A stretch of DNA of 12,676 nucleotides from a bacterium. Lineage in GTDB: Bacteria > Patescibacteriota > Microgenomatia > Daviesbacterales > UBA10151. How positions within the stretch are numbered: position 1 is the first letter of the stretch; each line of letters starts with the position of its first letter. Under the pieces are notes generated by a model. The model was not told where the DNA came from and made no database searches. It saw only the letters and a list, made by a program, of their open reading frames with translations. Shown here piece by piece: positions 4,759 to 12,056 of this stretch. A program made the translations under genes and the position numbers. The stretch is from assembly GCA_027364775.1 (NCBI GenBank), contig DAHXOS010000056.1:1-12676 (forward strand), written 5' to 3'.

Positions 4759-6293
4759 GGTGAGCCAATTTCTACGGCTGTACCATCATAGCCAAATAAT
4801 GTGGGTTTTGAATCTACAACTGTTTCAATATGCACATTCCTACCCCAAAGTGCATAAAGATAGGGAAGTGTTCTTTTGAGATAATTTATATCAAGCTCTT
4901 GACCCTCATAAGCATGTTTAATATATAAAGATTGTCTCATATCATAGTCTGCATTATTAACAGTTAAATAAGGATCTCCACTATTATTCATTGATTTAGT
5001 CAATAGATCTCTAATTCTTTCCCAACCTCTATCTGCAATAACTGTTACCTTAAGATCACCATATTGCTTCTCATCATAAACAAACATCTCCATCCTATCT
5101 GCTGGAATTTTATTAAAATGGTTTCTGACAAAAGATTGATCATCCTCCCTCATCATTACTTCTCTCACCATTCTATGACCTGGACTACCAATATAAGGGC
5201 CATTATATCTGGGATAAACTGGCAATTGTTCTCTATCCAGCCATCTTCTTTCAGCATCCTCAAGTTGCCCATTATAGTAGTCTTCTATGAAGTCAAACAT
5301 TCCCATTCCAAAGTGGTAGGGATTTAAGCTTTTAGGATTTGGAGTAATGACTCCAGAGTGCATTACAACCCATTTGAGTTGTTCTTCCTGAGTCAAGGTT
5401 CCTCGGTTTGACATTTCCCGCATTATTCTTTTGTGCCAGTATGAAGCCCAGCCTTCATTCATAATTTTAGTCCGGCGCTGCGGATGGAAATATAACGATT
5501 CCATTCGGACTATATGCAAAATATCCCTTTGCCATTCTTCTAAACTAGGTGAAAAATCCGCTATAAAACCCAGAAGATCTTTTTCTGGATGAAAGGGGAT
5601 TATAAATGGTGGTTTTACAGTAACAACATCAGTTGTTGATGTAAGTCTATCGAATAAATCATCAAATTCTCCCCAAATTTGTTTAGATTTTAGGTTTTGG
5701 TTATAATCTTCTTTCCACTCCGCTATTTGATCAGTTTTAGGTAGACGATTAATTTGAAAGGGATCAATATGTTCAGCAACGGAAAGGGCAGCGTCTAAGA
5801 ATTGTTCAACTACTAACTGCCCATGTTCAAACTCATATCCGCTTATTCTTGCAGCATTTACTGCTGCAGCATGAGGCATGTCTCTTCTGGTTTGTTGAAA
5901 TTGATAGTTATTTTTGAAAAAATCAGTATGGCCTAAAACATGTCCCATGACCACTGTATTCTCAATTTCAGAGTTATTTTCAAGTAGAAATGCTCTGGAG
6001 GGATTACCATTAATTACTACTTCGTATATAGTACCCATACCATAGTCATATCTGGTTTTGAGCTGACGGTATCCCTGGCCATGAGTCCAATGCGAAAAAC
6101 GTTCTGGTAATCCTATAGAACCAATTTCATGCATCATTTCAGGAGGTATAATCTCAAAGTGGGTAGGAAAAGGGTCCAGTCCAAATTCCCGGGCTATTTC
6201 CCAAACCTGACCTAATCTATCTTCAAGCTTGCCGAGTGAGGCGGTCGGGGTTTGTTGTTGACCTAGAAACTGATCTAATACTTCACCACTCAT
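4755..6293 (-). CDS. spoVR: SpoVR family protein (YcgB-like)
   Basis: SpoVR proteins are involved in Bacillus spore cortex formation. The Enterobacteria homologue YcgB is stress-induced, and the biochemical activity is unknown. The 512-residue length equals YcgB-type members (about 510). Conserved stretches are FEIIPPEMMHEIGSIGLPERFSHWTHG (46-72), YEVVINGNPSRAFLLENN (90-107), GHVLGHTDFFKNNYQF (117-132) and YFHPQRRTKIMNEGWASYWH (268-287). H118, H122, E280 and H287 are invariant-looking polar residues that could form a metal or catalytic site, which is inference. The C-terminal part (about 380-512) ends in YDGTAVEIGSP. ATG 6293 overlaps the yeaH stop as ATGA, without a Shine-Dalgarno, so translation probably depends on coupling. 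It is the last gene of the prkA-yeaH-spoVR operon. Confidence 0.93.
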   Translation of the reverse strand: MSGEVLDQFLGQQQTPTASLGKLEDRLGQVWEIAREFGLDPFPTHFEIIPPEMMHEIGSIGLPERFSHWTHGQGYRQLKTRYDYGMGTIYEVVINGNPSRAFLLENNSEIENTVVMGHVLGHTDFFKNNYQFQQTRRDMPHAAAVNAARISGYEFEHGQLVVEQFLDAALSVAEHIDPFQINRLPKTDQIAEWKEDYNQNLKSKQIWGEFDDLFDRLTSTTDVVTVKPPFIIPFHPEKDLLGFIADFSPSLEEWQRDILHIVRMESLYFHPQRRTKIMNEGWASYWHKRIMREMSNRGTLTQEEQLKWVVMHSGVITPNPKSLNPYHFGMGMFDFIEDYYNGQLEDAERRWLDREQLPVYPRYNGPYIGSPGHRMVREVMMREDDQSFVRNHFNKIPADRMEMFVYDEKQYGDLKVTVIADRGWERIRDLLTKSMNNSGDPYLTVNNADYDMRQSLYIKHAYEGQELDINYLKRTLPYLYALWGRNVHIETVVDSKPTLFGYDGTAVEIGSP

Positions 6294-7441
6294 TGTTTTT
6301 TTGGATCAAAGAACAAAGCCAAAGCTGGACGAACTGCCTCTTTATTATCTACAACTATGGTTGTAAACCGCTCATGTTTTACCCCTTCTGCCAAGGATTT
6401 TCTAAGTGTACTGGATCTATCAGATCCAACTTGAATAAAACCCATTTGTGTAACACCTACCGCTAACATGTCTTTAATCAAACCTACACATCTTTCATCA
6501 TCGGAATGATAATTATCTCCATCTGAAAAATGTAAAGAATAGATATTGTATTTATCTGTTGGAAAACGGTGCTCTATAATTTCACTTTCTAAAAAATAAG
6601 CAGATGAGCAAGTAGTTCCTCCCCCATCATTCCGCCTAAAATAATCAAATTCTGAAACTTCAAATGCCTTAGTATCATGTACTATAAAAGTTGTTTCGAC
6701 TTTTGGGTACCTTGACCTTAGAAAAGCAACCGTCCACCATCCAAATACTTGGGTTAAATAAGTTTCAGTAGGTCCCATTGATCCGGAAAAATCTCTTTTA
6801 AAAATAACCGCTGCTGCATTTTCTTCTCTAACTTCCTGTCTCCAACTTCTAACTCTATAATCATCAGGTTTAATACCAAAAATTTCTGCTCTTCCACGCT
6901 CACTGGCATTTCTGCGCATATTCTCTTGAATTGTTCTGTAAATATCAAGATTTGTGGGTGTTTTTTTAGGTCTAACATCATCAAAAACAGTTGTTTCTGA
7001 TTCCATTTGGGGGTTTTGTTTTGGTTTAAGGAATGGTAACCCTAATTCAGAAAATACTAACTGTTGCAAGTCTTCCAAAGTAATCTCAGTTTCATAAGTT
7101 TCTTGACCGTGTTCTTGACCAGCACCTGGCCTTTGCCCATTTTGCCCTGGTTCAGCACCTATTACATCACCAATTTGTCCATCACCTGAACCTATACCGT
7201 CTTTGCCATCTTTATGAACAATGTGAGGTAGAACCAATGATCTAACTGGAACTCTAATTCTTTGCTTTGACTTTGGGTCAGCTGTAATAATTGAACCATC
7301 AGAAATAATTTGGTCCAAATTTCCTCGGATTGCTTCTTTTACTTTTAGATCATGTCTAGCTGCGTCTTTAGCCCCGCCTCGACGAAGGGAGTAGTCTCCT
7401 TGAGATATAAAAACACGCTGTTGCTCGATGGCGTCCAACAT
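6290..7441 (-). CDS. yeaH: YeaH/YhbH family (DUF444), VWA/MIDAS-like protein
   Basis: DUF444 proteins are encoded next to PrkA kinases in many bacteria, and their function is unknown. The 383-residue protein has a basic N terminus (SLRRGGAKDAARHDLKVKEA, 18-37) and a Gly/Asp/Gln-rich flexible linker (78-114). It then has a segment containing LEDLQQLVFSELGLPFLKP (122-140) and a C-terminal von Willebrand A-like domain (about 210-380). That domain keeps the metal-ion-dependent adhesion site: DFSGS (D217, S219, S221), GGGTTCSSAY with T276/T277, and SDGD with D307. AAA+ ATPases often act with such VWA partners (MoxR systems, RavA-ViaA, magnesium chelatase), so PrkA-YeaH may work in the same way; this is inference. 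The gene starts 27 bp after prkA and overlaps spoVR by 4 nt. No Shine-Dalgarno is visible; TATAAA within the gap could be a weak internal promoter. Confidence 0.92.
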   Translation of the reverse strand: MLDAIEQQRVFISQGDYSLRRGGAKDAARHDLKVKEAIRGNLDQIISDGSIITADPKSKQRIRVPVRSLVLPHIVHKDGKDGIGSGDGQIGDVIGAEPGQNGQRPGAGQEHGQETYETEITLEDLQQLVFSELGLPFLKPKQNPQMESETTVFDDVRPKKTPTNLDIYRTIQENMRRNASERGRAEIFGIKPDDYRVRSWRQEVREENAAAVIFKRDFSGSMGPTETYLTQVFGWWTVAFLRSRYPKVETTFIVHDTKAFEVSEFDYFRRNDGGGTTCSSAYFLESEIIEHRFPTDKYNIYSLHFSDGDNYHSDDERCVGLIKDMLAVGVTQMGFIQVGSDRSSTLRKSLAEGVKHERFTTIVVDNKEAVRPALALFFDPKKQ

Positions 7442-7468
7442 AATTTGTTACTTATTTATATAGTAACA

Positions 7469-9475
7469 CTACCTACTTAAAAGATTTTGACCAACATACC
7501 TTAACATTTCATTTGCGCAAGTGGGACAATAGCCTTTTTCGCAAATTAATCTTTCTGTTACCTCATTTAATCTCTGTCTTTGTTCTGGATCGGGATTAAT
7601 TACAGTAGTTGTTATTTTAACGATATCTTTTAGATCATTAAATAACTTCTTTTCCAAAGCTTCTTTTAAGCGTGGGTGAGATCTATAAGTAAATTTTTGC
7701 TCCTGGGTAGCAAGAGTACCAATTCTTCTAATAATCTCTTCTCTAAAATCCTTTTTTCCGCTTTCTGCAATTCCAATTGCTTCCTCAATTGGCCGCATGA
7801 TTGTTTCATCTGCATCTTTTTCTTCGCCGGTAATTGGGTCAAGAACTTTATTTTTATTACAAAACGCTACAATATTAGTTACATAATTATCAAAAATAGT
7901 TTGTGCAGAGTCACTATAGGCATTTATAAAAGCAGTTTGTACTTCTCTTTTGGCTATTTGATCATATTCTCCTCTGGCATCTGCAATCAGATTTTTCATA
8001 GCTTCTTTTTTGTCTGGGGGTAGATCTCTAGTATGGGGATGTTGATCTAATCCATCATTTAGCGCACGAAGGGCATCGATTGGAGTTAAACACGCTTTAT
8101 TACCCCTAATTAGGGCTCTAGATAAGCTATCAATAACATACCTGGGAGAAATACTATCTCCACGCATACCCTCATTTGGGAACTCATCTTTTAAATCTCT
8201 GGCATCTTTTAAACTAACTCCATCAATATCTTCACCATCGTATATTTTAAGTTTTTTATTAATATCGATTCCAGCATTTTTAGAGGGCTCAAGTCTAGTA
8301 AGAACTGCAAAAGTTGCTGCTACCCTTAGAGTATTTGGATTTATATGATTTGGAGTAACGGCTACTTCTGTAGCGGACCTTCTTGTTAAGCCACCTTGTC
8401 TAATTAATTTCTCGTATATTTTTGCCTCATCAGTCACTCTTAAATTATAAGGAACTGGAACAACTAAAGTCCTATCTCTTAAGGCTGCAAACTTTGGTTC
8501 AGTTACAAATCGATCATATTCACCTTGATTAGTATGTGAAATTACGACTTCATCCGCAGAAATTTGAGCAAATCTACCTGTTTTAATAACCTGTTCTTGG
8601 GCAAGTCCTAGCAGAATATATAGGAATCTCTCATCTGATTTAAAAATTTCCTGAAACTCCATTAACCCTCTGTTTGCAATGTTTAGTTCTCCATCGAAAC
8701 GGTAGGCTCTTGGATCTGAGGCACTCCCAAGTTCAGCAAGTTGGGAAAGGTCGACGCTACCAACTAATTCTGACATGTCCTGAGATTTTGGATCAGATGG
8801 CATAAAAGTTCCAATACCAATACGGTCTTTCTCTGAAAAGAATACTCTTTTAACAGGCACATTTCTTAAATCAACTTTGGATGTTCCTGAAATACCGGAA
8901 TTACCATATTTAAAATTGCATTGTGGGCATAGATCGCCTTCTATATGGACCCCAAAGCTTTCTTCAAATTTGGGTCTTAGCTCTTTAGGAACAAGATGTA
9001 AAGGATCCTCATTCATTAAACAACCATCAATTACATAAGTTGCTCCTTCATCTGTCATTGAATATCTTTCTAAGCCCTTTTTTAAGGCTGAGACAATTGT
9101 TGATTTACCGCCTCCAGGAGGACCCATTAATAAAAGGATTCTTTTTTTAGGTTCTAAGCCATGTGCTGCTGCTTCAAGTATGCCTACAAAATTTGCAAGC
9201 GATCTTTCATTACCAAAAATTGCATTATCTCCTGTTTCAAAAAAAGGATATTTTTTAGTACCATCTGGAAGGATTTCTACCCCTAGGGCAACGATCATAT
9301 TAAATAAAGTCCTATGGGCTGTTCTGGCAAGCTGAGGTTTTTCTTTAATCTTGTCTACATACTCGCTAAATGTTCCAGACCAACGTAACCTTTCAATTTC
9401 CTGAGCGTGAGAATCTAGTTGGGCAAATAAGTCAAAATTTTGTGATCCTTGTGATGCAAATCTTTCTATAGCCAT
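7469..9475 (-). CDS. prkA: PrkA family serine protein kinase (YeaG-like AAA+ protein)
   Basis: PrkA/YeaG couples an AAA+ domain to a C-terminal kinase-like domain and is linked to sporulation in Bacillus and to nitrogen-starvation and stress responses in E. coli. The 668-residue protein is slightly longer than usual (about 630-645). It has the typical N-terminal region, the Walker A GPPGGGKST (118-126), the EGDLCPQCNFKYG segment with C183/C186, an RGLMEFQEIFK motif (269-279) and GEYDRF near 318-323. The C-terminal PrkA domain spans roughly 415-668 and ends with CEKGYCPTC (645-653), a second cysteine pair that may bind metal. Kinase activity is known for the family, not shown here. ATG 9475 follows TAGAAT by six bases, suggesting a leaderless message. 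A second promoter, TTGACA/TAAAGA, lies just upstream. Confidence 0.95.
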   Translation of the reverse strand: MAIERFASQGSQNFDLFAQLDSHAQEIERLRWSGTFSEYVDKIKEKPQLARTAHRTLFNMIVALGVEILPDGTKKYPFFETGDNAIFGNERSLANFVGILEAAAHGLEPKKRILLLMGPPGGGKSTIVSALKKGLERYSMTDEGATYVIDGCLMNEDPLHLVPKELRPKFEESFGVHIEGDLCPQCNFKYGNSGISGTSKVDLRNVPVKRVFFSEKDRIGIGTFMPSDPKSQDMSELVGSVDLSQLAELGSASDPRAYRFDGELNIANRGLMEFQEIFKSDERFLYILLGLAQEQVIKTGRFAQISADEVVISHTNQGEYDRFVTEPKFAALRDRTLVVPVPYNLRVTDEAKIYEKLIRQGGLTRRSATEVAVTPNHINPNTLRVAATFAVLTRLEPSKNAGIDINKKLKIYDGEDIDGVSLKDARDLKDEFPNEGMRGDSISPRYVIDSLSRALIRGNKACLTPIDALRALNDGLDQHPHTRDLPPDKKEAMKNLIADARGEYDQIAKREVQTAFINAYSDSAQTIFDNYVTNIVAFCNKNKVLDPITGEEKDADETIMRPIEEAIGIAESGKKDFREEIIRRIGTLATQEQKFTYRSHPRLKEALEKKLFNDLKDIVKITTTVINPDPEQRQRLNEVTERLICEKGYCPTCANEMLRYVGQNLLSR

Positions 9476-9481
9476 ATTTTT

Positions 9482-9537
9482 ATTCTAGGCAAGAGAATAA
9501 TTAATGTATCTTTACTCTGATGATTATTTTTTGTCAA
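9482..9537 (-). promoter_or_regulatory. Candidate promoters of the prkA-yeaH-spoVR operon
   Basis: There are two overlapping options on the minus strand. The first is TTGACA (9532-9537) with TAAAGA (9509-9514) at 17-bp spacing, which would give a leader of about 25-30 nt. The second is TAGAAT (9482-9487) exactly six bases before ATG 9475, which would give a leaderless transcript but has only a poor -35. No Shine-Dalgarno is present in either case. Confidence 0.5.
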
Positions 9538-9574
9538 TAGGCAATTAAGGTACAGACTTAATTCACATCATCAG
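9517..9574. promoter_or_regulatory. Nested inverted repeats upstream of prkA
   Basis: An outer pair CTGATGAT (9517-9524) and ATCATCAG (9567-9574) encloses an inner perfect pair AATTAAG (9543-9549) and CTTAATT (9557-9563) with a 7-nt loop. The inner dyad ends 5 bp upstream of the -35 TTGACA. The position suits an activator or repressor operator, and no regulator is identified. Confidence 0.4.
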
Positions 9575-9580
9575 GTAACT

Positions 9581-9601
9581 CAGGCTAAAATTTAAGCTAC
9601 C
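9581..9601. repeat. 21-bp direct repeat, right copy
   Basis: Identical to 3658-3678. On the minus strand this copy contains the last two codons and stop of tig (GTA GCT TAA) and the bases just after it. Together the two copies bracket about 5.9 kb with prkA, yeaH, spoVR, the glycosidase-like gene and the rnhB remnant. Confidence 0.85.
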
Positions 9602-10686
9602 AGGGTTTTGAGGAGGTTTAAGGTTTTGGTTTGACGCAAAGCGTGGCGCAAATGCATTCTTGGTTCCTGTTGGTTAAATTGGGACTTAACTTTTTGATCC
9701 TGAATTTTATCTATCTCAGCTTGCAACTCTTCATCGGAGATATTTACTCTCTCTAGCCTGGCAATTTCTGCTAAACCTAGCTCCATCCTGACATTTTGTT
9801 CTGCCTGTGGTCTCCATTCTTGTTTTAATTGCTCCAGAGTTTTATTTTGAGTTTTTAAATATTCATCTAAAAGTAAACCTCTCTCAGTTATATTTCTCTG
9901 TAAAGAAAGTAACATTCTGGATAACTCATCCTGAATTAATACCTCCGGGATATCAACGGTTGTAATATATTCTATTTTCTTTAGTATCTCCTCTTCATAA
10001 TCCAACTCATTGTTATATTTATTTTCTGCATCTAAGTCCTGTTTAATTTTAGTTTTTAAATCCTCTAAGGAAGTAGCACCAACACCCTTAGCAAATTCAT
10101 CATTTGGTTCTACAATAGGAGTTGCGCTCTGAGGAGTAACAGAGTCAACTGTTGTACTATTAAAATTGACTGAGCCCTGCGCCCCACCTTGATTTGTTGA
10201 TTCACTAACTTGCTGAGTACCAACTTGTCTGACTTTCCATCTATTAAAAAGGTCCTGGATAATTTTATTTACTTCTTCATTGGTAACTTCTTTTAGAGGA
10301 GGTCTTACAACCTTAATTGATTTATAATCTCCTACACTTACCTTTGGTCTCTCAGTAACTCTGGCATTAAACTTTAGGTCCTGACCACGGGCAAAACTTA
10401 TTAATTGGTATTGGGGATAATCAATTGGCACAATATCTGTTCCCTGCAAAGCCTGCATTAAAGAATCAGGCATAACCACTTTTAAAAGCTCCTGTTGAAC
10501 TTGAGTTAAAATTCTTTGTTCAACCAACTCAAGGGGTGCTGTACCTTTTCTAAAACCTGGTAATTCTACTTCCTGAGCAAGCTTTTTTAAAGTCTCATTC
10601 CATTTTGACTCTAAATCACTCCAAGGCACCATTATTTGGATCTCAACTATAGCTTTTGGTTGTTTTAAAATATTCTTTTGAATCAT
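9592..10686 (-). CDS. tig: Trigger factor lacking the PPIase domain
   Basis: Trigger factor is a ribosome-docked chaperone that shields nascent chains at the exit tunnel. The 364-residue protein keeps the N-terminal ribosome-binding domain with the docking signature GFRKGTAP (44-51; GFRxGxxP in the family). It also keeps the C-terminal chaperone arms, starting around NDEFAKGVGATSLEDLKTKI (195-214). Between them, where E. coli trigger factor (432 residues) carries an FKBP-type prolyl isomerase, there is only a Gln/Ser/Thr/Asn-rich linker (about 154-194). The start at 10686 is supported by a TTGATT/TAAATT promoter that would begin the RNA within 1-2 nt of the ATG. The stop codon lies inside the 21-bp direct repeat. 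tig follows proS by 81 bp on the same strand. Confidence 0.92.
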   Translation of the reverse strand: MIQKNILKQPKAIVEIQIMVPWSDLESKWNETLKKLAQEVELPGFRKGTAPLELVEQRILTQVQQELLKVVMPDSLMQALQGTDIVPIDYPQYQLISFARGQDLKFNARVTERPKVSVGDYKSIKVVRPPLKEVTNEEVNKIIQDLFNRWKVRQVGTQQVSESTNQGGAQGSVNFNSTTVDSVTPQSATPIVEPNDEFAKGVGATSLEDLKTKIKQDLDAENKYNNELDYEEEILKKIEYITTVDIPEVLIQDELSRMLLSLQRNITERGLLLDEYLKTQNKTLEQLKQEWRPQAEQNVRMELGLAEIARLERVNISDEELQAEIDKIQDQKVKSQFNQQEPRMHLRHALRQTKTLNLLKTLVA

Positions 10687-10694
10687 AGTTGATA

Positions 10695-10723
10695 AATTTA
10701 ACAGAAATTGATCCTAAAATCAA
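10695..10723 (-). promoter_or_regulatory. Candidate promoter of tig
   Basis: TTGATT (10718-10723) and TAAATT (10695-10700) are spaced by 17 bp, and TGT precedes the -10 as an extended element. Eight bases separate the -10 from ATG 10686, so the message would be nearly leaderless. A dyad, ATTGAT-CCTAAA-ATCAAT (10707-10724), overlaps the -35 and spacer. It could be an operator or a weak end for proS transcripts. Confidence 0.5.
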
Positions 10724-10767
10724 TCTTAAACAATAACAGCGGGATCTGCAAGAACTTAAGAAGCATT

Positions 10768-12009
10768 TTAAATCCTCTTTAATAACTGCTCAAAATTTAA
10801 AAATTCTGTGTCTTTTTTATCTCTTCTTTTTACTTCTAACTTATCCCCAGTTCTTTTAGAAATAACTACTCTATAAGGCAAACCTATTAAATCTGCATCT
10901 GCAAACTTCTCACCTGGTGAAATATCCTGCCTGTCATCATATAAAACTTCAATTCCTTCTACTTGAAGTAGTTTATAGGTTTTTTCAACTTTAGATTTAA
11001 TAGCCTGGTCTGCCAAATCCAAACCTACTAGATGAACTTTAAAAGGGGCAACCGCTTCCGGCCAAATTATGCCTTTATCATCATGAAAAACTTCCACCAA
11101 AATCCCCATCACCCTAGTTGGACCAATTCCATAGCTTGCAAACCAGATAGGTTGGTTTTCTCCATTTTCATCCTTATAATAAACTTCCATTTTTTGAGAA
11201 TATTTAGTTCCCAGTGGAAAAATATTACCAACCTCTGTAGATTTGATAGTTTTAATTTCAGCTCCACATACTGGACATTTTGTTAATTTGGGATCGTAAA
11301 TCTCTTCATTCTCTGCAAAATCACCGTTTTCGCAATAATAAATTGTGTCTTCCCCGGCCGGATTAAACACTTGAAATTCGTGGGTATTCCTATCAGTAAA
11401 TACTCCACCGGCTGCTTCAACAACATACACGTCAAGTCCAATCCGTTTAAAAATTTCTAGATAAGATTTTTTTACTTCTTCATAATATTTAAGCATATCC
11501 TCTTCAGAGGTATGAGCTGAATAAAGATCTTTCATTAAGAATTCCCTGCCCCGCATGATACCTGATTTAGCCCTGAGTTCATTTCTAAATTTAGTTGAAA
11601 ACTGATAAAGTTTTATGGGCAAATCCTTATAGGAGAGATTATGTTTTCCTAACAGATCCATTACAATTTCCTCATGGGTAAATGAGAGACAATACTCCCT
11701 GTCATTTTTATCTTTAAGCTTATACATAATTTCATCCACTTTTAAGTCATCCCATCTACCAGATCTAGCCCAAATCTCTTTAGGATGAAGTAAGGGTAGG
11801 GCCATCTCTAAAGCCCCTGTTTGATTTAACTCTTCACGGATAATTTGATTAATTTTTTGAATTACTCTTTGGCCAAAAGGTAAAAGTGTCCAGGAACCAG
11901 ACATTAATTGGTCTATAAATCCAGCTCTAACCAAATACTTGTGGTTAACAGCCTCAGCGCTGGTTGGATCCTGTTTTTGAGTCTTAGGAAAATAGTTACT
12001 ATATAGCAT
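10768..12009 (-). CDS. proS: Prolyl-tRNA synthetase, short form without the editing insertion
   Basis: This class II synthetase charges tRNA-Pro. The 413-residue protein has motif 1 around GSWTLLPFGQRVIQKI (38-53), the THEE loop (111-114), motif 2 FRNELRAKSGIMRGREF (141-157), GGVFTDRNTHEFQVF (201-215) and motif 3 ASYGIGPTRVMGILVE (291-306). An anticodon-binding domain follows (about 320-413). Bacterial-type ProRS of about 570 residues carries an INS domain that clears mischarged Ala-tRNA-Pro between motifs 2 and 3. Here that segment is only about 40 residues and contains two cysteine sites (C226; C245 and C248 in KCPVCG), so cis-editing must be absent. The start at 12009 is supported by the N terminus MLYSNYFPKTQK and by TACAAT exactly six bases upstream. 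Confidence 0.95.
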   Translation of the reverse strand: MLYSNYFPKTQKQDPTSAEAVNHKYLVRAGFIDQLMSGSWTLLPFGQRVIQKINQIIREELNQTGALEMALPLLHPKEIWARSGRWDDLKVDEIMYKLKDKNDREYCLSFTHEEIVMDLLGKHNLSYKDLPIKLYQFSTKFRNELRAKSGIMRGREFLMKDLYSAHTSEEDMLKYYEEVKKSYLEIFKRIGLDVYVVEAAGGVFTDRNTHEFQVFNPAGEDTIYYCENGDFAENEEIYDPKLTKCPVCGAEIKTIKSTEVGNIFPLGTKYSQKMEVYYKDENGENQPIWFASYGIGPTRVMGILVEVFHDDKGIIWPEAVAPFKVHLVGLDLADQAIKSKVEKTYKLLQVEGIEVLYDDRQDISPGEKFADADLIGLPYRVVISKRTGDKLEVKRRDKKDTEFLNFEQLLKRI

Positions 12010-12015
12010 GTTGAT

Positions 12016-12021
12016 ATTGTA
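12016..12021 (-). promoter_or_regulatory. -10 element for a leaderless proS transcript
   Basis: TACAAT on the minus strand is followed by six bases and then ATG 12009, the same geometry as at 3829-3841 and 9482-9475. No convincing -35 or Shine-Dalgarno is present. The gap to the upstream gene is only 47 bp. Confidence 0.5.
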
Positions 12022-12056
12022 ATTTTTTTATCATAAAAAGGGAAGGATATGCTAAT

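Noticed and set aside
5064..8023. Open frames on the plus strand opposite spoVR, yeaH and prkA
   Set aside because: They have no start signals or family features and lie wholly within well-supported minus-strand genes.
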